Below are positions 41,111-53,228 of a stretch of DNA of 64,000 nucleotides, in pieces. This DNA comes from Azadirachta indica. Lineage: Eukaryota; Streptophyta; Magnoliopsida; Sapindales; Meliaceae. Location of the stretch: the NCBI GenBank assembly GCA_022749755.1, contig CM040443.1, forward strand, positions 7,541,191 to 7,605,190, written 5' to 3'. Within the stretch, counting starts at the first letter, position 1. Each line of letters starts with the position of its first letter. The position numbers and the translations under genes are program-made. The notes below the pieces were generated by a model, which was not told where the DNA came from, made no database searches, and saw nothing but the letters and a program-made list of their open reading frames with translations.

Positions 41111-42600
41111 CATTATTTTCCTCTTTAAGTAGTGCGTAGCTTTGATCATTCTTCAGCATTTCATTGCTTTCTCAGGGCCAAAAAAAAAAAAAAAAAAAAA
41201 AGCCTGATTAGGCTTTTAATTGATGGTTAATTTTATTTTTTTAATTAAACAGTTTTTGTTTTCTTTGTTAATAGTTTTTATTAATAAGAAGGTTAATTAA
41301 CAGCAAAATGTGTAGTTGGGCAAAACGTGGCATTATTAATAGATTTTCCTTTTTTAATTTTAATTCCAATATATCCTTATCTCATACAAGTGTATATAAT
41401 TACACTTTGCATGTCATTTTCCCTCTGAAAACGACCGAAAATATAAAGTGCAGATATTTTTTTTTCTTTGGTTGGAAAAAAATCTCAATTTACGTGAAAG
41501 AATAAACCACTTCCTTTTTCTCTTAGCTTTTCATTATAAGAAACAGACAGAGAACATAATATGATGACTTTGGGTTTCATATGCCAAAATAAAAAGAACC
41601 AAAAAAAAAAAAAAAAATCAAAGCTTTCGGATAACGATGACTTGGTTGTGCAATCTGATGCTGTTGAGATATCCGTAAATAAATTATATAAAGCTTTCAA
41701 AGAGTGTGAGAGATGTGAGCAACTAGCTAGGATTTTGCTTTGAGTTATGATTTCGAAATGGTGTCGAGAATCTTTCTCGACGTGATACTTACCATTGTAG
41801 AGGGGTTTTATTACTTCATATTGTTTATGCCACTGTTCATCTGCCAGGCTCATGTCCATTAAAGCTTATAGAAATGACCGGTTTCTGGAGCATGCCGCCG
41901 TCTCTACCAGTTTCCGGGAAGGATTATTTTTCTGGTGTCATTATTTCTTTTTCCTGGGTTTAATTTAATTAATTAATTCACTCTGCAGAGACTGTCGGTT
42001 TAATATCAATCACTGATCTGATCCTATGCAAGTATATGCCCCAATTCACTAAGTCTATGCTATGCTTATTTATTTGTCTTCTTACATACTTTTGTTTTCT
42101 TTAGTGAAGTTTTGCTCATAATTAATTTCTTTGCAGAGAATTCCAAAAAATTGTTTAATTTTCTGATGTATCTTGTCAGTCTCTTGTTTGGTTTACCCCT
42201 AAGTATGAAAAATTATACACAATTAAAACTCTGGCCAAACCATTAACACAACTTTTACAATTCAATCATTCAACTACTGAGCGAGATTAAAGTTATATTT
42301 ATTGATCTGCAACTGCAACTACAACTACAGTGTCCCTTCACTTTTTCGCAAAACAAAGAGACGTGCAGAGCAGAGGCGTGGAATGGATCAGGTTGTCTTG
42401 TCTGAAATTAAAAATAATTCATTTAAATATAATTTAAAATTTTTTAAAAAATTTAACAATAGACGTACCTTATAGAAAATTAAAAAACTTAAAATTTTGA
42501 TCAATTTAATATTACTAAAATGTTAAAATTGAGGTTAACATGATACAAATTTTGAAGTCCGACTGACCTTCAAAAATTTAAGCATGAGATGCTGTGTACG
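41111..42600. other. Intergenic region
   Basis: Contains poly-A at about 41178-41200 and 41600-41617. A plus-strand frame 41561-41743 ends with a protein-like stretch (VEISVNKLYKAFKECERCEQ), but I do not recognise it and no continuing exon was found. Otherwise nothing seen. Confidence 0.4.
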
Positions 42601-42892
42601 TCGATTTTTGTTCTTAGTGGGCTAGACCGGGCTGTATAGTGAAAAATATAGTCAAATCAAAGCCCAAGGTCAAACGAGCCCATTTGGGAAAGCCCACTTA
42701 ATTAATCAATGTATGGTAAAGGGCATCAACGGCTTTGAGCGATGTCGTTTCTGTATAACTGAATTTAATATATATGTTTTTTTAATTTTAAAAGCTGAAA
42801 ATTGCGAGTTGCTATGCTACCGCTTCTCTCCTTCTCTCTGGCGCCAGAGAGTAAACTGCAGAAGTGCCGCAACCAGCAAAGGCCAAGAAAGG
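42601..42892 (+). promoter_or_regulatory. Promoter region of the F-box/WD40 gene with TGGGCY-type motifs
   Basis: AGCCCA words (TGGGCT inverted, the core of site II elements) occur at 42661-42666, 42677-42682 and 42691-42696, with TGGGCT near 42618. Site II clusters are typical of plant promoters active in dividing cells. No clear TATA box. Assignment rests on motif clustering and position. Confidence 0.4.
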
Positions 42893-45800
42893 ATGCACTC
42901 CACGCCGTCCGGCAGCCAGACGCCGCCAAGGAAGAGAAGCTCAAAATCTGGGACGACAATTGAGTCTCTCGACCGCGATATCCTCTGTATCATATTCTCA
43001 TACCTCGGACTCTTCGACCTCGCTAGATGCTCTGTCGTCTGCAAGTCCTGGTACTAATCTAATTCTTAGTTATAAGTAAACTCGAAATCAAACTTAATTA
43101 CGTTGATTTCTGGATAAAAAAGTGAATGTTATTGTTTTTCCAATCAAGGAACTCGATTTTCAATAGATGTAATTTACTGCAAGTACTCTACGACAAGCTG
43201 CATCGGAATTCTTGCGGTTTCTCAACTACTTCGAGTTCTTCAATGAGGATGCACCTAGAGGAGCTGGCTATGAAGCATCATAAATTAGCTCTAGAAGAAG
43301 GTCGTATTGATATTGATCAATGGAAAGGTCATTTAGTCGGGTAATAAATTCTTGATTCAGTATTTCTTTTAGAAGTTCAAAATTTTTATGTTTGGATCCT
43401 TTTCTTATTGGTGGTTGTTGTTAAGTTCATTGGAAACCATAACTTCGGTTGAAAGCATTACTGATAAGAAAGAAGAACCTGAAATGAATCGAGTTTGAGA
43501 TTAGTGTTTCTAGTTGAAATTTGTGTATGATCAGAAAATGAACGCCACATCTGCGTGGGAAACATATATCTTCTGTGCATAAACTGAACACGCATGCAGA
43601 AACTTTTGTTTTAGTTTTTAATTTCTCTGTCTTTTAGGGTTGATCAATGTCGAATGAAGAGGGGCTTGATTCTTACTGGTGTAGGTGACAAGGTATGGTA
43701 CCGTATAAACTAACTGCATCTCCATCCTTAAATGCTGTATTTTGAATTAAGATCAAGCTCTTTGTTTACTGTTTACTGATGTAATTTTTACGGAAATGCC
43801 TACTTAATGGAGTACTTAGTTTTGCTTTCTTAGAATCTGTGATTTGTTTTTGTAGATGATTCTATGCATCTTTTCCATCTTTTCTGTTGGTGGATAATGT
43901 TGTTTCCCTAAGAAGATTTATGATAATCTAGAAGCTGTTTTTGGCTCTATATATCCATATTCCATATGTAGCAGATGGTTTCTGATATCAATAAACTGGA
44001 TATCAATCTATGGATATATTAGACATTTAGTGCTGGTAACTGTCTTATAACAGAATTTTTCAAACATTCTCAAGGTTTAATATGTTGGGTTCCAGTTCAA
44101 TTAAAGTCCTGTCCTACCATTTACCATCAGCTGTAGACCTCTAGAAACTCTAGGTAGATGTCATTTTTATGCAGTATACTTTAAGTTTCCCTCTTCCACT
44201 GAAATTTGTTCTGCACCTTCATTCTGTTAACAGTTTTGAATGGTGATTATCCCAGGTTATGCGGCTGTGGTCACTGGAAAGATACAAATGTGTGGAAGAG
44301 TATTCCCTCCCGAATACTGTCTCACTGGTTGATTTTGATTTTGATGAGAGCAAGGTAACTATATGATTTTGCTTAGAGAACTTTCATTTTTGTAATATGT
44401 GACTCTGCAGCTTTAGTTTCTTCTTTTTAACTGCTTAACCTGCAAGGAAAATGTACTGTTTTTTAAATAGACAAAGTTTATAATGATAAATGATATGGTT
44501 TTGTAAAGATCTATGGCTTGGATTAACTTTTCTAGATCTGTAGAATTTTTCTAATTTTTTGTCACTATCATTTTTAGATTGTTGGTTTGGTTGGTTCTCG
44601 TATATGCATTTGGAGGCGCAATGGGGCAAGAAGTGTATTTCCCTCACATGAAGGCACATTCATGAAGGGTTTATGTATGCGGTATGCAGACAGAAGTTCT
44701 CAAGTCCGATATTGAAAATGTTACTTCTATTTGAATTCGTTTAGTATTAAGTAAGAATATTTTTATGCAGTCAAAATTTACCTGTGCATGATGTGCTAGA
44801 AAATTGAACTATTTGCTGCAAGACTGGAGCAGGATTCTTAATGCTTTGTTTTTCTAATATCAAGTGAATTATTTTGCTCTTTAAGTGTTATAACTCGGAA
44901 ATGTAGTAATATAATTCTTCTACTGTAGAGTTGCTGTTAGTAATAAATACTTTAAATGAGAGTAGACATACGTAGACTTGCAGCTGTAATAAATAAAATT
45001 TTAAGTGAGAGTAGATATACGTGGACTTGCAGTCAGTGATACATAAATTTTTTAGTGACAGTAGACATACAGTTTGGGTCTAAACCGTCTTATCATATAA
45101 GTTATAACTCGTAAAAGATGCAATTGCCTGTAGATGTTTAGTTTTCCTTCCATAGGCTATCAAGAGCTCTAGCTTTAGTGATTATTGTTAGTTATGAAAG
45201 ACCTTTTCAACTATGATTAAAACTCACCTTTGGAAGTAACTAGTGATGTAGTTTGGTCACTTACCTGATATGTCATTCTGCAGATCCCATAGTCTTTCCA
45301 AGTAGTTATTACTAGTTATAAATGGTAGGCTACAATGTATTGTTTTTTGAAAGTTTTGCTTCTGTTATGCCCCAGATTGATTTACTTCTTTCTTACAGCT
45401 ACCTTGATCCAGAGGCTGTAGTTGGTTGTGAGGATGGGACTGCCCGTGTCTTTGACATGTATAGTAAGAAATGCTCTCAAATCATTAGGTACGTGCTGTG
45501 ACAAATTTGTGTATTTTCTTTTGTTCTTTCCTTGCCCGTATTTCATGAAATCTTAATAGTCAAATTTAGACCGTTTAATCAAGTACGCTGATCTGTTGGA
45601 ACATCTACAATCCCTGAACGTTGTTGAAAATGCATTTCTACAAATTCTTAGATTTATGGATTTCTTAAGGTATTATATTGGTCTCCTAATTGCAGGATGC
45701 ATTATGCACCCGTAACAAGCTTATACTTGAGTGAAGATCAGTTAATTATTAGTGGATCCTCCCTAGGCAGTATCACAGTGTCTGGTCTCTCCTCTGATCA

Positions 45801-46626
45801 GCGAGTAGCTACCCTCAGATCAAGTGATTCTACAGGTTGTATCACATGCTTGCTGTATCCTCATTATGCTCTTACCCTGATCATTTTTTCTTTAATGGAG
45901 AACTGGTTTTGGTCTCATCAATACAGTTATCATTTGGATAAATTCTGTAAGTGACTGCTTAAAATTATTTTTTCATATAACCTGACAGGAATAAAGACCT
46001 TGTGTTACAACCCATCTTCTCATCTGGTATTTGCTGGAACTACGGCTGGATATGCATCTTGTTCGGACCTTAGGTATGACATGAATTAAACTTTACAGGC
46101 TAGTTAATAGAATGTTAAATACCAGAACATTTATATTTCTTTCCTCAAGCTTATAATCTTAAACAAATTGTATATCTCCAATTATAAAATGTGAAATTTA
46201 CATGGAGATGCAAACTCATAAATTTAGGCATACTGATTGATTTTATCCTGTTGACCATGCAGGATGATGAAATCTTTATGGGAGACTCGAGTAAGTCCAA
46301 ATGTTGTATATTCTTTGCAACACCTGCAAAATGATACGTCAACATTAGTAGTTGGCGGAATAGATGGTGTACTACGCATGTTGGATCAGAACACTGGAAA
46401 AGTTTTATCAATTTGTGTTATGGACATCAGCCAATCATCAAGTTCCTCCAAAACCACGTCTGCAGTAATTCAAAGAACGGAAGGAAGAAGGCTCTCGGAA
46501 GAAAGCCCCATTGCCAGAATTCCCAGAAGCATTCGACCTCCCATTACATGTTTAGCAGTTGGGATGAAGAAAGTTGTCACTACGCACAATAGCAAGTGCA
46601 TCAGATTGTGGAAATTCAACATCTGA
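42893..46626 (+). CDS. F-box/WD40-repeat protein (At3g52030-like)
   Basis: Nine exons: 42893-43050, 43149-43340, 43638-43692, 44256-44354, 44578-44681, 45399-45488, 45696-45835, 45989-46073 and 46263-46626. They total 1,287 nt (428 aa), all in frame with GT-AG introns. The F-box is at residues ~23-55 (IESLDRDILCIIFSYLGLFD, LARCSVVCKSW). WD-type blades follow: GVGDKVMRLWSLERY, GSRICIWRRNG, GCEDGTARVFDMYSKKC, SGSSLGSITVSGL, GGIDGVLRMLDQNTGKV and the last THNSKCIRLWKFNI. F-box proteins link substrates to SKP1-cullin ubiquitin ligases; the WD40 propeller would bind the substrate, which is unknown. The start at 42893 is chosen because the F-box then lies near the N-terminus; an in-frame open stretch continues upstream without homology. 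Confidence 0.9.
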
Positions 46627-47100
46627 GAACAAACGTACTTGACTCTTGCCTGAACTGGAATTAAAATGTGAATTTCTTCCATGTATACAGTAATATCAAT
46701 ACAAATTTTCTCAATTAGGTAGCTTATATATCGTGATTTTGTTTCCCAATAACTTATTGATTAAGGGCATGCTTAATTTTGAGCTGTTGTGGTTTTTAAT
46801 TGCTCTGTAATTGCAGACGCAATAAAAAGTTTGGGTAAATAATTATTTATTTGGTCATATCAGAAAATTAAAAGAAATTCGTGTTTACAAAGTTATGATT
46901 AAAGTGGCGACATTGGTGATTTGATTTTGAATTTACACCAAGAATGTTCAAATTGGTTAATGATAGGCAAAGAAACGTCGATTGGTAAGCGGATTGTAGT
47001 TCATCCTCAATGGCTCTTAACGACAAGTAGGTTACTTGCATATTTAAAAAATGACAAGTGTTTTCTATTTGGAAAAAGGGAGGGATATGTCGTCCATCTT
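46627..47100. other. Intergenic region
   Basis: 3' flank of the F-box/WD40 gene. Nothing recognisable beyond short open frames. Confidence 0.4.
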
Positions 47101-47322
47101 ACAACGACGTATCATTTTGCTTTCACACTTGCAGCCCAACTCAAAAGCTGAATTCACGCCCAAGCCCAATATTACCCAAACCAAGATACAAATCAATACT
47201 CCCCAGTTACTACCGTCTTCTCTGTCGCCGCAGAAACCAAATCGACGAACCCTAATTCCAAACACCGGCCCCAATCCCACACCAAAAAAGGACAAAAGTT
47301 TCAAACGAAATCAATCGCAGCA
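47101..47322 (+). promoter_or_regulatory. NAA10 promoter/leader: site II words plus telo-box
   Basis: AGCCCA at 47133-47138 and 47163-47168 (TGGGCT inverted) and a perfect telo-box AACCCTAA at 47248-47255, 68 bp before the start codon. Combined site II and telo-box promoters are a known hallmark of plant ribosomal-protein and translation-machinery genes. This fits a ribosome-bound acetyltransferase. Confidence 0.55.
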
Positions 47323-48480
47323 ATGGTGTGCATACGCAAAGCGACGGTAGACGATTTACTGGCGATGCAGGCTTGCAACTTGTTCTGTCTGCCGGAGAAC
47401 TACCAGATGAAGTATTATTTTTACCATATACTGTCGTGGCCGCAGCTCCTCTACGTGGCGGAAGACTATAACGGCCGTATCGTCGGCTACGTCTTGGCCA
47501 AGATGGAAGAAGAAAGCAACGAGTGCCACGGCCATATCACCTCCCTCGCCGTACTTCGCACGCATCGCAAATTAGGATTGGCTACCAAGCTTATGAATGC
47601 TGCCCAGTCGGCTATGGAACAGGTTAATCAATTGATTTTTTTGGTTATCATTATTGTTGTTACTATGTAATCAAACTGCGGGTTAAGAAATTTATGATTG
47701 ATTTCTTTCTTATGATCGTTTTGAGTGAATAGATATTATAGTTATTTCAGAGTTAGGGTTTTAAGAGAGTAGTTTATGAATGGTTAGGATTTTGAGAAGT
47801 GCAAGGTGATCAAACTATTTGATATAGCTGAAATATGTTATTGAGAAGGATAAATTTGATTTTGATTAAGTGCCGTTTAGTTGATGTTTTGAAGTGCATT
47901 TTCAGGTCTGTAGAAAGCAAATTATGGATAATATTTTAGCTTTTTAAATTGAAAGGACTGTTTTTTGAAATGCTAATTGAAAAAAGTAATTTTGAAAGCT
48001 AAATTCAAAGCGGGATGTCACACCATTAGAGCTAGTTCTTTGAAAACAAACCATGGTTATTTTTGAAACCTAGCTTGGCAGATTGAACACATCACTAAAA
48101 TGTTGACAGAGACTTATCTTCATAACAATGTTATCCAGGTATTTGGAGCAGAGTATGTCTCACTGCATGTCAGGAAGAGCAATCGTGCAGCGTTTAACTT
48201 GTACACAGAGACTTTAGGTTATAAAATTCATGATGTGGAGGCCAAGTATTATGCAGATGGAGAGGATGCATATGATATGCGGAAGCAGCTAAAAGGAAAG
48301 CAGAGTCATCACCATGGGCATCATCATCACCACCACCACCACCACCATCATCATCATCAACATGGTGGTGGGTGTTGTTCTGGTGAGGTGAAAAGTGCAG
48401 AGACTAGGAGTGTTGAAGCAAGAAGTGACACAAAATCAGATTCAAAAGCCAGCACGAAATCAGATTCAAAAGCGGGCTGA
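47323..48480 (+). CDS. NAA10: N-alpha-acetyltransferase catalytic subunit NAA10 (NatA)
   Basis: Two exons, 47323-47622 and 48139-48480, give 213 aa. The GNAT domain spans residues 1-152: [40 protein letters not shown], the acetyl-CoA loop RKLGLA (R82-x-x-G85-x-A87), and [23 protein letters not shown]10 with NAA15 forms NatA, which acetylates nascent N-termini after Met removal at the ribosome exit. The C-terminal tail is unusual: three His, Gly, then 13 consecutive His (161-173), QHGGGCC, and a Lys/Ser/Asp-rich end with two SDSKA units. Family members usually have a shorter acidic or Ser-rich tail (about 190 aa in Arabidopsis). The tract uses mixed CAT/CAC codons, so it is not a fresh single-codon slippage product. 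Confidence 0.95.
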
Positions 48481-50882
48481 GTGAGGCAAAATGAGTATTT
48501 GGAGAGATGGTAGCTGGTTGTCATTTGTTAGTGTTTCTTAACGATTGTTGATACTAAATATTTGTAGTGCATGTATTAATAATGCACTGGATGATTATTA
48601 AAATGTGTATTTCTGTTTACTACTTGATGCTAAATTATTGTGTTGGAACTTTGCTAGTAAATGGTATCTGCATTTCTTGTGTTTGTGTGTGTTTCATATT
48701 TTGCCAATGTTGTTATTTGGCAGTTCATTTGCAGCCCCCTTTTTGTGTTTCATTAAGTTGTGCTACTCCAACAGGCACACAATGTTGCCCATTTTTAAGT
48801 CTCTTTTTTAACTAATTGATGAATCACTTCCTTTTGTTTGAATGGTAGTGAGAGTTATATTGGGTTTTCTACTTGCATATATATATATATATATGTATGA
48901 GATAGGATTGATCAATTTCTATGTAAGTAGGTTGTAGAAAACAATTATTTGTCCTTGCATCGATGCCTATCAGGTACAAAAGATTTGTGATATTTATCAA
49001 AAGAAGGCATTAAGAAGTTTTAAGTTTTGATAATTCCAGCCCTTTTCTTTATGGTAGTTAGGGAGAACAATACCCTCACATTTTGACTTACCGGGGTTTG
49101 AACCCTTGCTTACAAGGGCAGCAGCTGAGCATCCATCTCCTGGCTACTGGGTGGTGCTCTTTAACGAGTCCATCTTGTAGTTGGTTTTCCAATTAATCCA
49201 ACGTTTTTTCCTATAGTTGTTTTGTAGTTGCCGGAAAAAAAAAAAGGAGATAAAGGAAAAGGGTTGATTGACTAAAGAAAATCTAGATAATTTACAAGGT
49301 ATGATTTATCCATATCTAACATATTTTTATCATAATCTAGTTAGGTAGTTTTGACCGCCTCCGGCTATCTAGGGTTAAGCCCTGGAATTTGACGGCGAAC
49401 ATAAAAAGAGACAGGTTGAACTATGAAATTCGACGGCGAAAATAAAAAGTCACCTAGAGATGTTTTACGTTTAATTATTTTAGATAACACTTGCGTACTC
49501 GGTATTACCGACATAGAGGTAGCCGACGCTTATTTCTCATATACCGTCATTACTTCTAAAAAAAATATACAAACTAAAAGCTGTTTTATTAGGAGCCCGA
49601 CCGTGTAAAAGTGGTTGATCGGCAATCTTTGATTTTGGTTGCTTTTTTTTTTTTTTTTTAATTTATGTTGTTACACTACAATTATATAAATGTGTGAGCA
49701 GTATAACAACATGTGAATCAAAGGAGTCGAACTTGTTTTGATCTTTCCAGTCTTTGAGTGTTGCTGATCTTTCAGAGCCATTATCGTGAAACGACCAGAA
49801 TCTGCTTAACTTAACCGTCAAAGGAGGATTAATTTACTTAGAAGATAACGCAAAGGACGTGCGAGTCAAATTCCTGGTTTCCAATTTACTCTACAGCCCA
49901 CTAGACGAATCTCCTATGATTAATAATCTATTTAGTGTATATTATGTAGTCAAGGTTTTAATAGTCTATAACTGAAAAGTTGCGTGGTGGAGTAGAGCCT
50001 AAGTTGGTGGGTGTCTTATTCAACATATTCCCCTTTCACATTATTGACTTTTAGAGATTCCCAGTCAAAAACATTTCCCGTTTGCAGGAACTAGGTTAAT
50101 TTCATTCTAATGTAACATTTCCCAGTTACATTATCAAATTTTTAATCCCGTTGAGCTAAATCAGAATCTGATTTAAAAAATAGCTAAAACCAAGATCAGC
50201 ACTGTTGGCCTTTTTGCAATATGTGCTCCACTTTGCTACTACCACCTCATCATTTTGTCTGTATCTTCAACCAAACTTGACACTTTGCATCTCTTTTTTA
50301 ATCTTTTGTATAATTTAATTATAGGCAAACCTAACACGCTGCCTGCACTCTAGCATTATTCTGGTTTATATAAACCTATATTTAATTCATTTAACGTCGA
50401 TAAGGAAAAGGATGTGAGCTTCGACTTTCAAATTACAACTCATGCAGATTCTTCCCAGATTACATTTAATAATGAAGTAGAATTTTACAGGTGAAAGTAG
50501 TTTAAAAAATAATAGGTGGGAATTGTTACCATAGAATATCCGAAAAGTATATGCAAAAATATGATACAAAGGAAAAGAAAAAAGCACTAGACTAAAGGAC
50601 ACTTCTGTCATTGCAGCCTTGTTTATTGGAATCTCAGTGGGCTCTCCATATTTCTCTCTCTAATGATCAAATACATCTAATAAAAGTCGAAATTTCACCA
50701 TGAGAATTCCTTGTCACCACAATTATCTCCACTTCAACTCTTCTGGATAACTTTCCCGGTTGTCAATTGGTTGCTTGGAGTCATCGGACCCCATTTGAGG
50801 TCCACCGGAGCTCTGAAACCATGCCTTGACCAACCACATTTCTTTTTTCACATTTACAGGGAAAATTATGTGAAGTTACGAG
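48481..50882. other. Intergenic region
   Basis: Holds a (TA)n tract near 48877-48895, poly-T at about 49645-49660, and at 49081-49160 the words GGGGTTTGAACCC and CTGGCTACTGGGTGG, which could be a SINE or other retroelement remnant. The first 300 bp are the NAA10 3' flank. No gene model could be supported. Confidence 0.4.
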
Positions 50883-53228
50883 CTAAGTTGCTGCAAATCG
50901 GCGCGGCACTCGAGGCGTCGCCGCGACTATATCAGCCCCGGATTTTATCAGGGAGAGACGATCCTTGATTGTTGAATCAAACAATCTGTTCTCAGGGTTT
51001 TCAGCATAACAAACATAGTAGCAACTCACACATGCATGAGGCAATGCCATTGCAATTCTGGTCTGGAACATCAAATTTTATAACCAAGTCAATCAGATAG
51101 CAGAATCACGTGATCTGAAAAATGAATAATTAATATATATATAAAAAGTACAATCAGACTAGTCAAAAAGGGCAACCAACCATGAGGTATCCGATGAAAA
51201 AAGCGAGGAGGGAAATGGTGGCGGTAAAGGGCTGATGAACCTTGGCAGTCCAAGCAGCCACGACTATGACACAGATCGAACCACTGCAAACTCCGGTTAG
51301 GAAGCAGACCGCGCTGGTCATGTCAGAATCCACAATGGGTACCATTTCCTGCGTCTCAAAGAGCCCCCAAGTGTCTTGCGATGCCTTCACAAAACCTTTA
51401 CCATATGCAGCTATCTGTATGAGATGGTTCAGCACTGTTTACTAATATTTTCAGAGATAATTGTGGCAAGAAAGGTAGTTGACATGTCTTACAAAAAATG
51501 ACAATTGACAACAAAATTTTCAATGTACTTAAGAAAACAGAAGCATTTGCTGTTGTTTGTGAACAATCAAACAAAGGTCACTGAATTTAACCTTTACTCA
51601 ATCTGAAATCAAGTTAAATACTCTTGGCACTGTCTGATACTCAGAATATCTGAAGGAAAAATATAAGTAATTATGGTTATGAGTAGCAATACCTGTACAT
51701 AGGCCCAGCCATTGCCGTGTCTGAAGATGGATTCCATGACTCTAAGGCAGCAGTGTGCGCATGAGAACATGAACTCATCTTCTCCCTCGAGCAAATTTAG
51801 ACTCCGCGCGACAATTCTGAGAGCTTCAATGGCTGGCACAAACAAAGATCCAAGACAAGCACTTCCAAGATTGCGAGTCAAGGCTCTTTGGAAGCAAAAT
51901 CGAGTACTAGATTGCATCCCTCTTAGATAGTACAGAGAAATTACTCTACTAACTGTGATGTTGACAACATTCCTCATAACTTCTGTAGTCCAAGCCAAGC
52001 TCAGTACCAATGCAATGATGATTAAAGGTGGAAAGTAAAAATTCAAGGCTCCAAACACAGCTAAAATCCATAAAGACATCCACATGAAACCGGTTCCAAG
52101 CATCCAATAAGTGGGTTGATTCAAATCTGGAAATTTTGAAACTGGTTGTAATGAATGAATCAGAACCTTGGAACAAAACCCAATTCGCTGATTAACCCAA
52201 CAAGCATACAAACCATTGCCAATTGCAAAGGCAATGAAGCAAACTCCGAGCCCATCAGTCGGGGGCTTTTGGAAGCAAATTAGGAGAATTCCAGCCGAAA
52301 GTGACATAACGAAAGAGCTCCATAATATGAAATGAACCATGAAATTAGGCCATACCCTGACTGCCTTTTGCCAAGAAAATGCAAGAGTAATGCTTAAAAG
52401 AGATGCAGCTTCAACTTGTGGCAGCAGATACTTTAATAACTTTTTCTCTTTTCTTTTAACGGAGTCTGATGCTATTAATAGCCCTTGAATTCCCTTGAAC
52501 ACAAGAAAACTTACAAGCCCAACAGCCACAATCATATGCAGAACAAAGAGAAACAGAGATATTTTGTCGGTATATCTTCTTGAATTCAGCGTTGTTATTG
52601 ATGGCTGCTAACAGACAAAAAAGAACCCAGAAAAATTTCAGATTAATACCTTCAAGGTTATGTATTAACTCTACATATCTGCTCTTAACAAAAGAGAGAG
52701 CTCAATATTCTCAATTGTTCTCTTCGAAATTGCCATTAATAAAAATCTTGGAATTTTCTCAATTAACTGAAAAAAAAAAGGAAATTACTTGTCGGGTTGG
52801 TACTGGGGTAGAACGAGGTTGTGATGACGGCTGAGAAGGAGGAGGAGGAGTAGGAGGAGTAACTCTAGGAGCAGTAACTCTTCTGCCGCCGTTAATGACA
52901 ACTCTCAAAGGATTTGTTTGGTTAAGTCTTGGAAACATTGACAAAGTAGTAAATCCTCTCTGATCATTATTAATATTGTTCTCCTCCACCACTTTCTCTC
53001 CAACACCCACTTCTCCTTTCTCCACATCCTTCACTTCTTCTTCCAACTCTTCTTGCTCTTCCTCTTCCTCTTCTTCTTCTTCTTCCTTTTTCTCACTCGC
53101 TCTCGCTACCACCTACCATTAAATCTTCAAACTTCAGCCAAAAAAAATATATACATATATAAACACCAAAAACATCAAGATAAAGCAATAGTATAATACT
53201 ATCTTACAGGGGGGTCTGCGGCGCCCAT
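50883..53228 (-). CDS. Choline-transporter-like (CTL/SLC44, PNS1-type) membrane protein
   Basis: Five exons on the minus strand: 53228-53208 (MGAADPP), 53112-52789, 52604-51693, 51414-51181 and 51062-50883. They total 1,671 nt (556 aa), all in frame. Residues ~8-115 are a cytosolic head with an acidic run (ten Glu after EKK) and a Pro-rich patch (PPTPPPPSQPSS). The rest has about ten hydrophobic segments, e.g. MIVAVGLVSFLVF, FILWSSFVMSLSAGILLICF, WILAVFGALNFYFPPLIIIALV. The signature region is VMRNVVNITVSRVISLYYL..LGSACLGSLFVPAIEALRI, with C-terminal CYAENPENRLFDSTIKDRL. This matches the DUF580/CTL family. Arabidopsis CTL1 affects lipid trafficking and sieve-plate formation; this more distant member has no assigned substrate. 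Confidence 0.9.

Noticed and set aside
49081..49160. GGGGTTTGAACCC resembling a tRNA/SINE B box
   Set aside because: No A box at the right distance, no tRNA fold and no poly-A tail or target duplication could be recognised.
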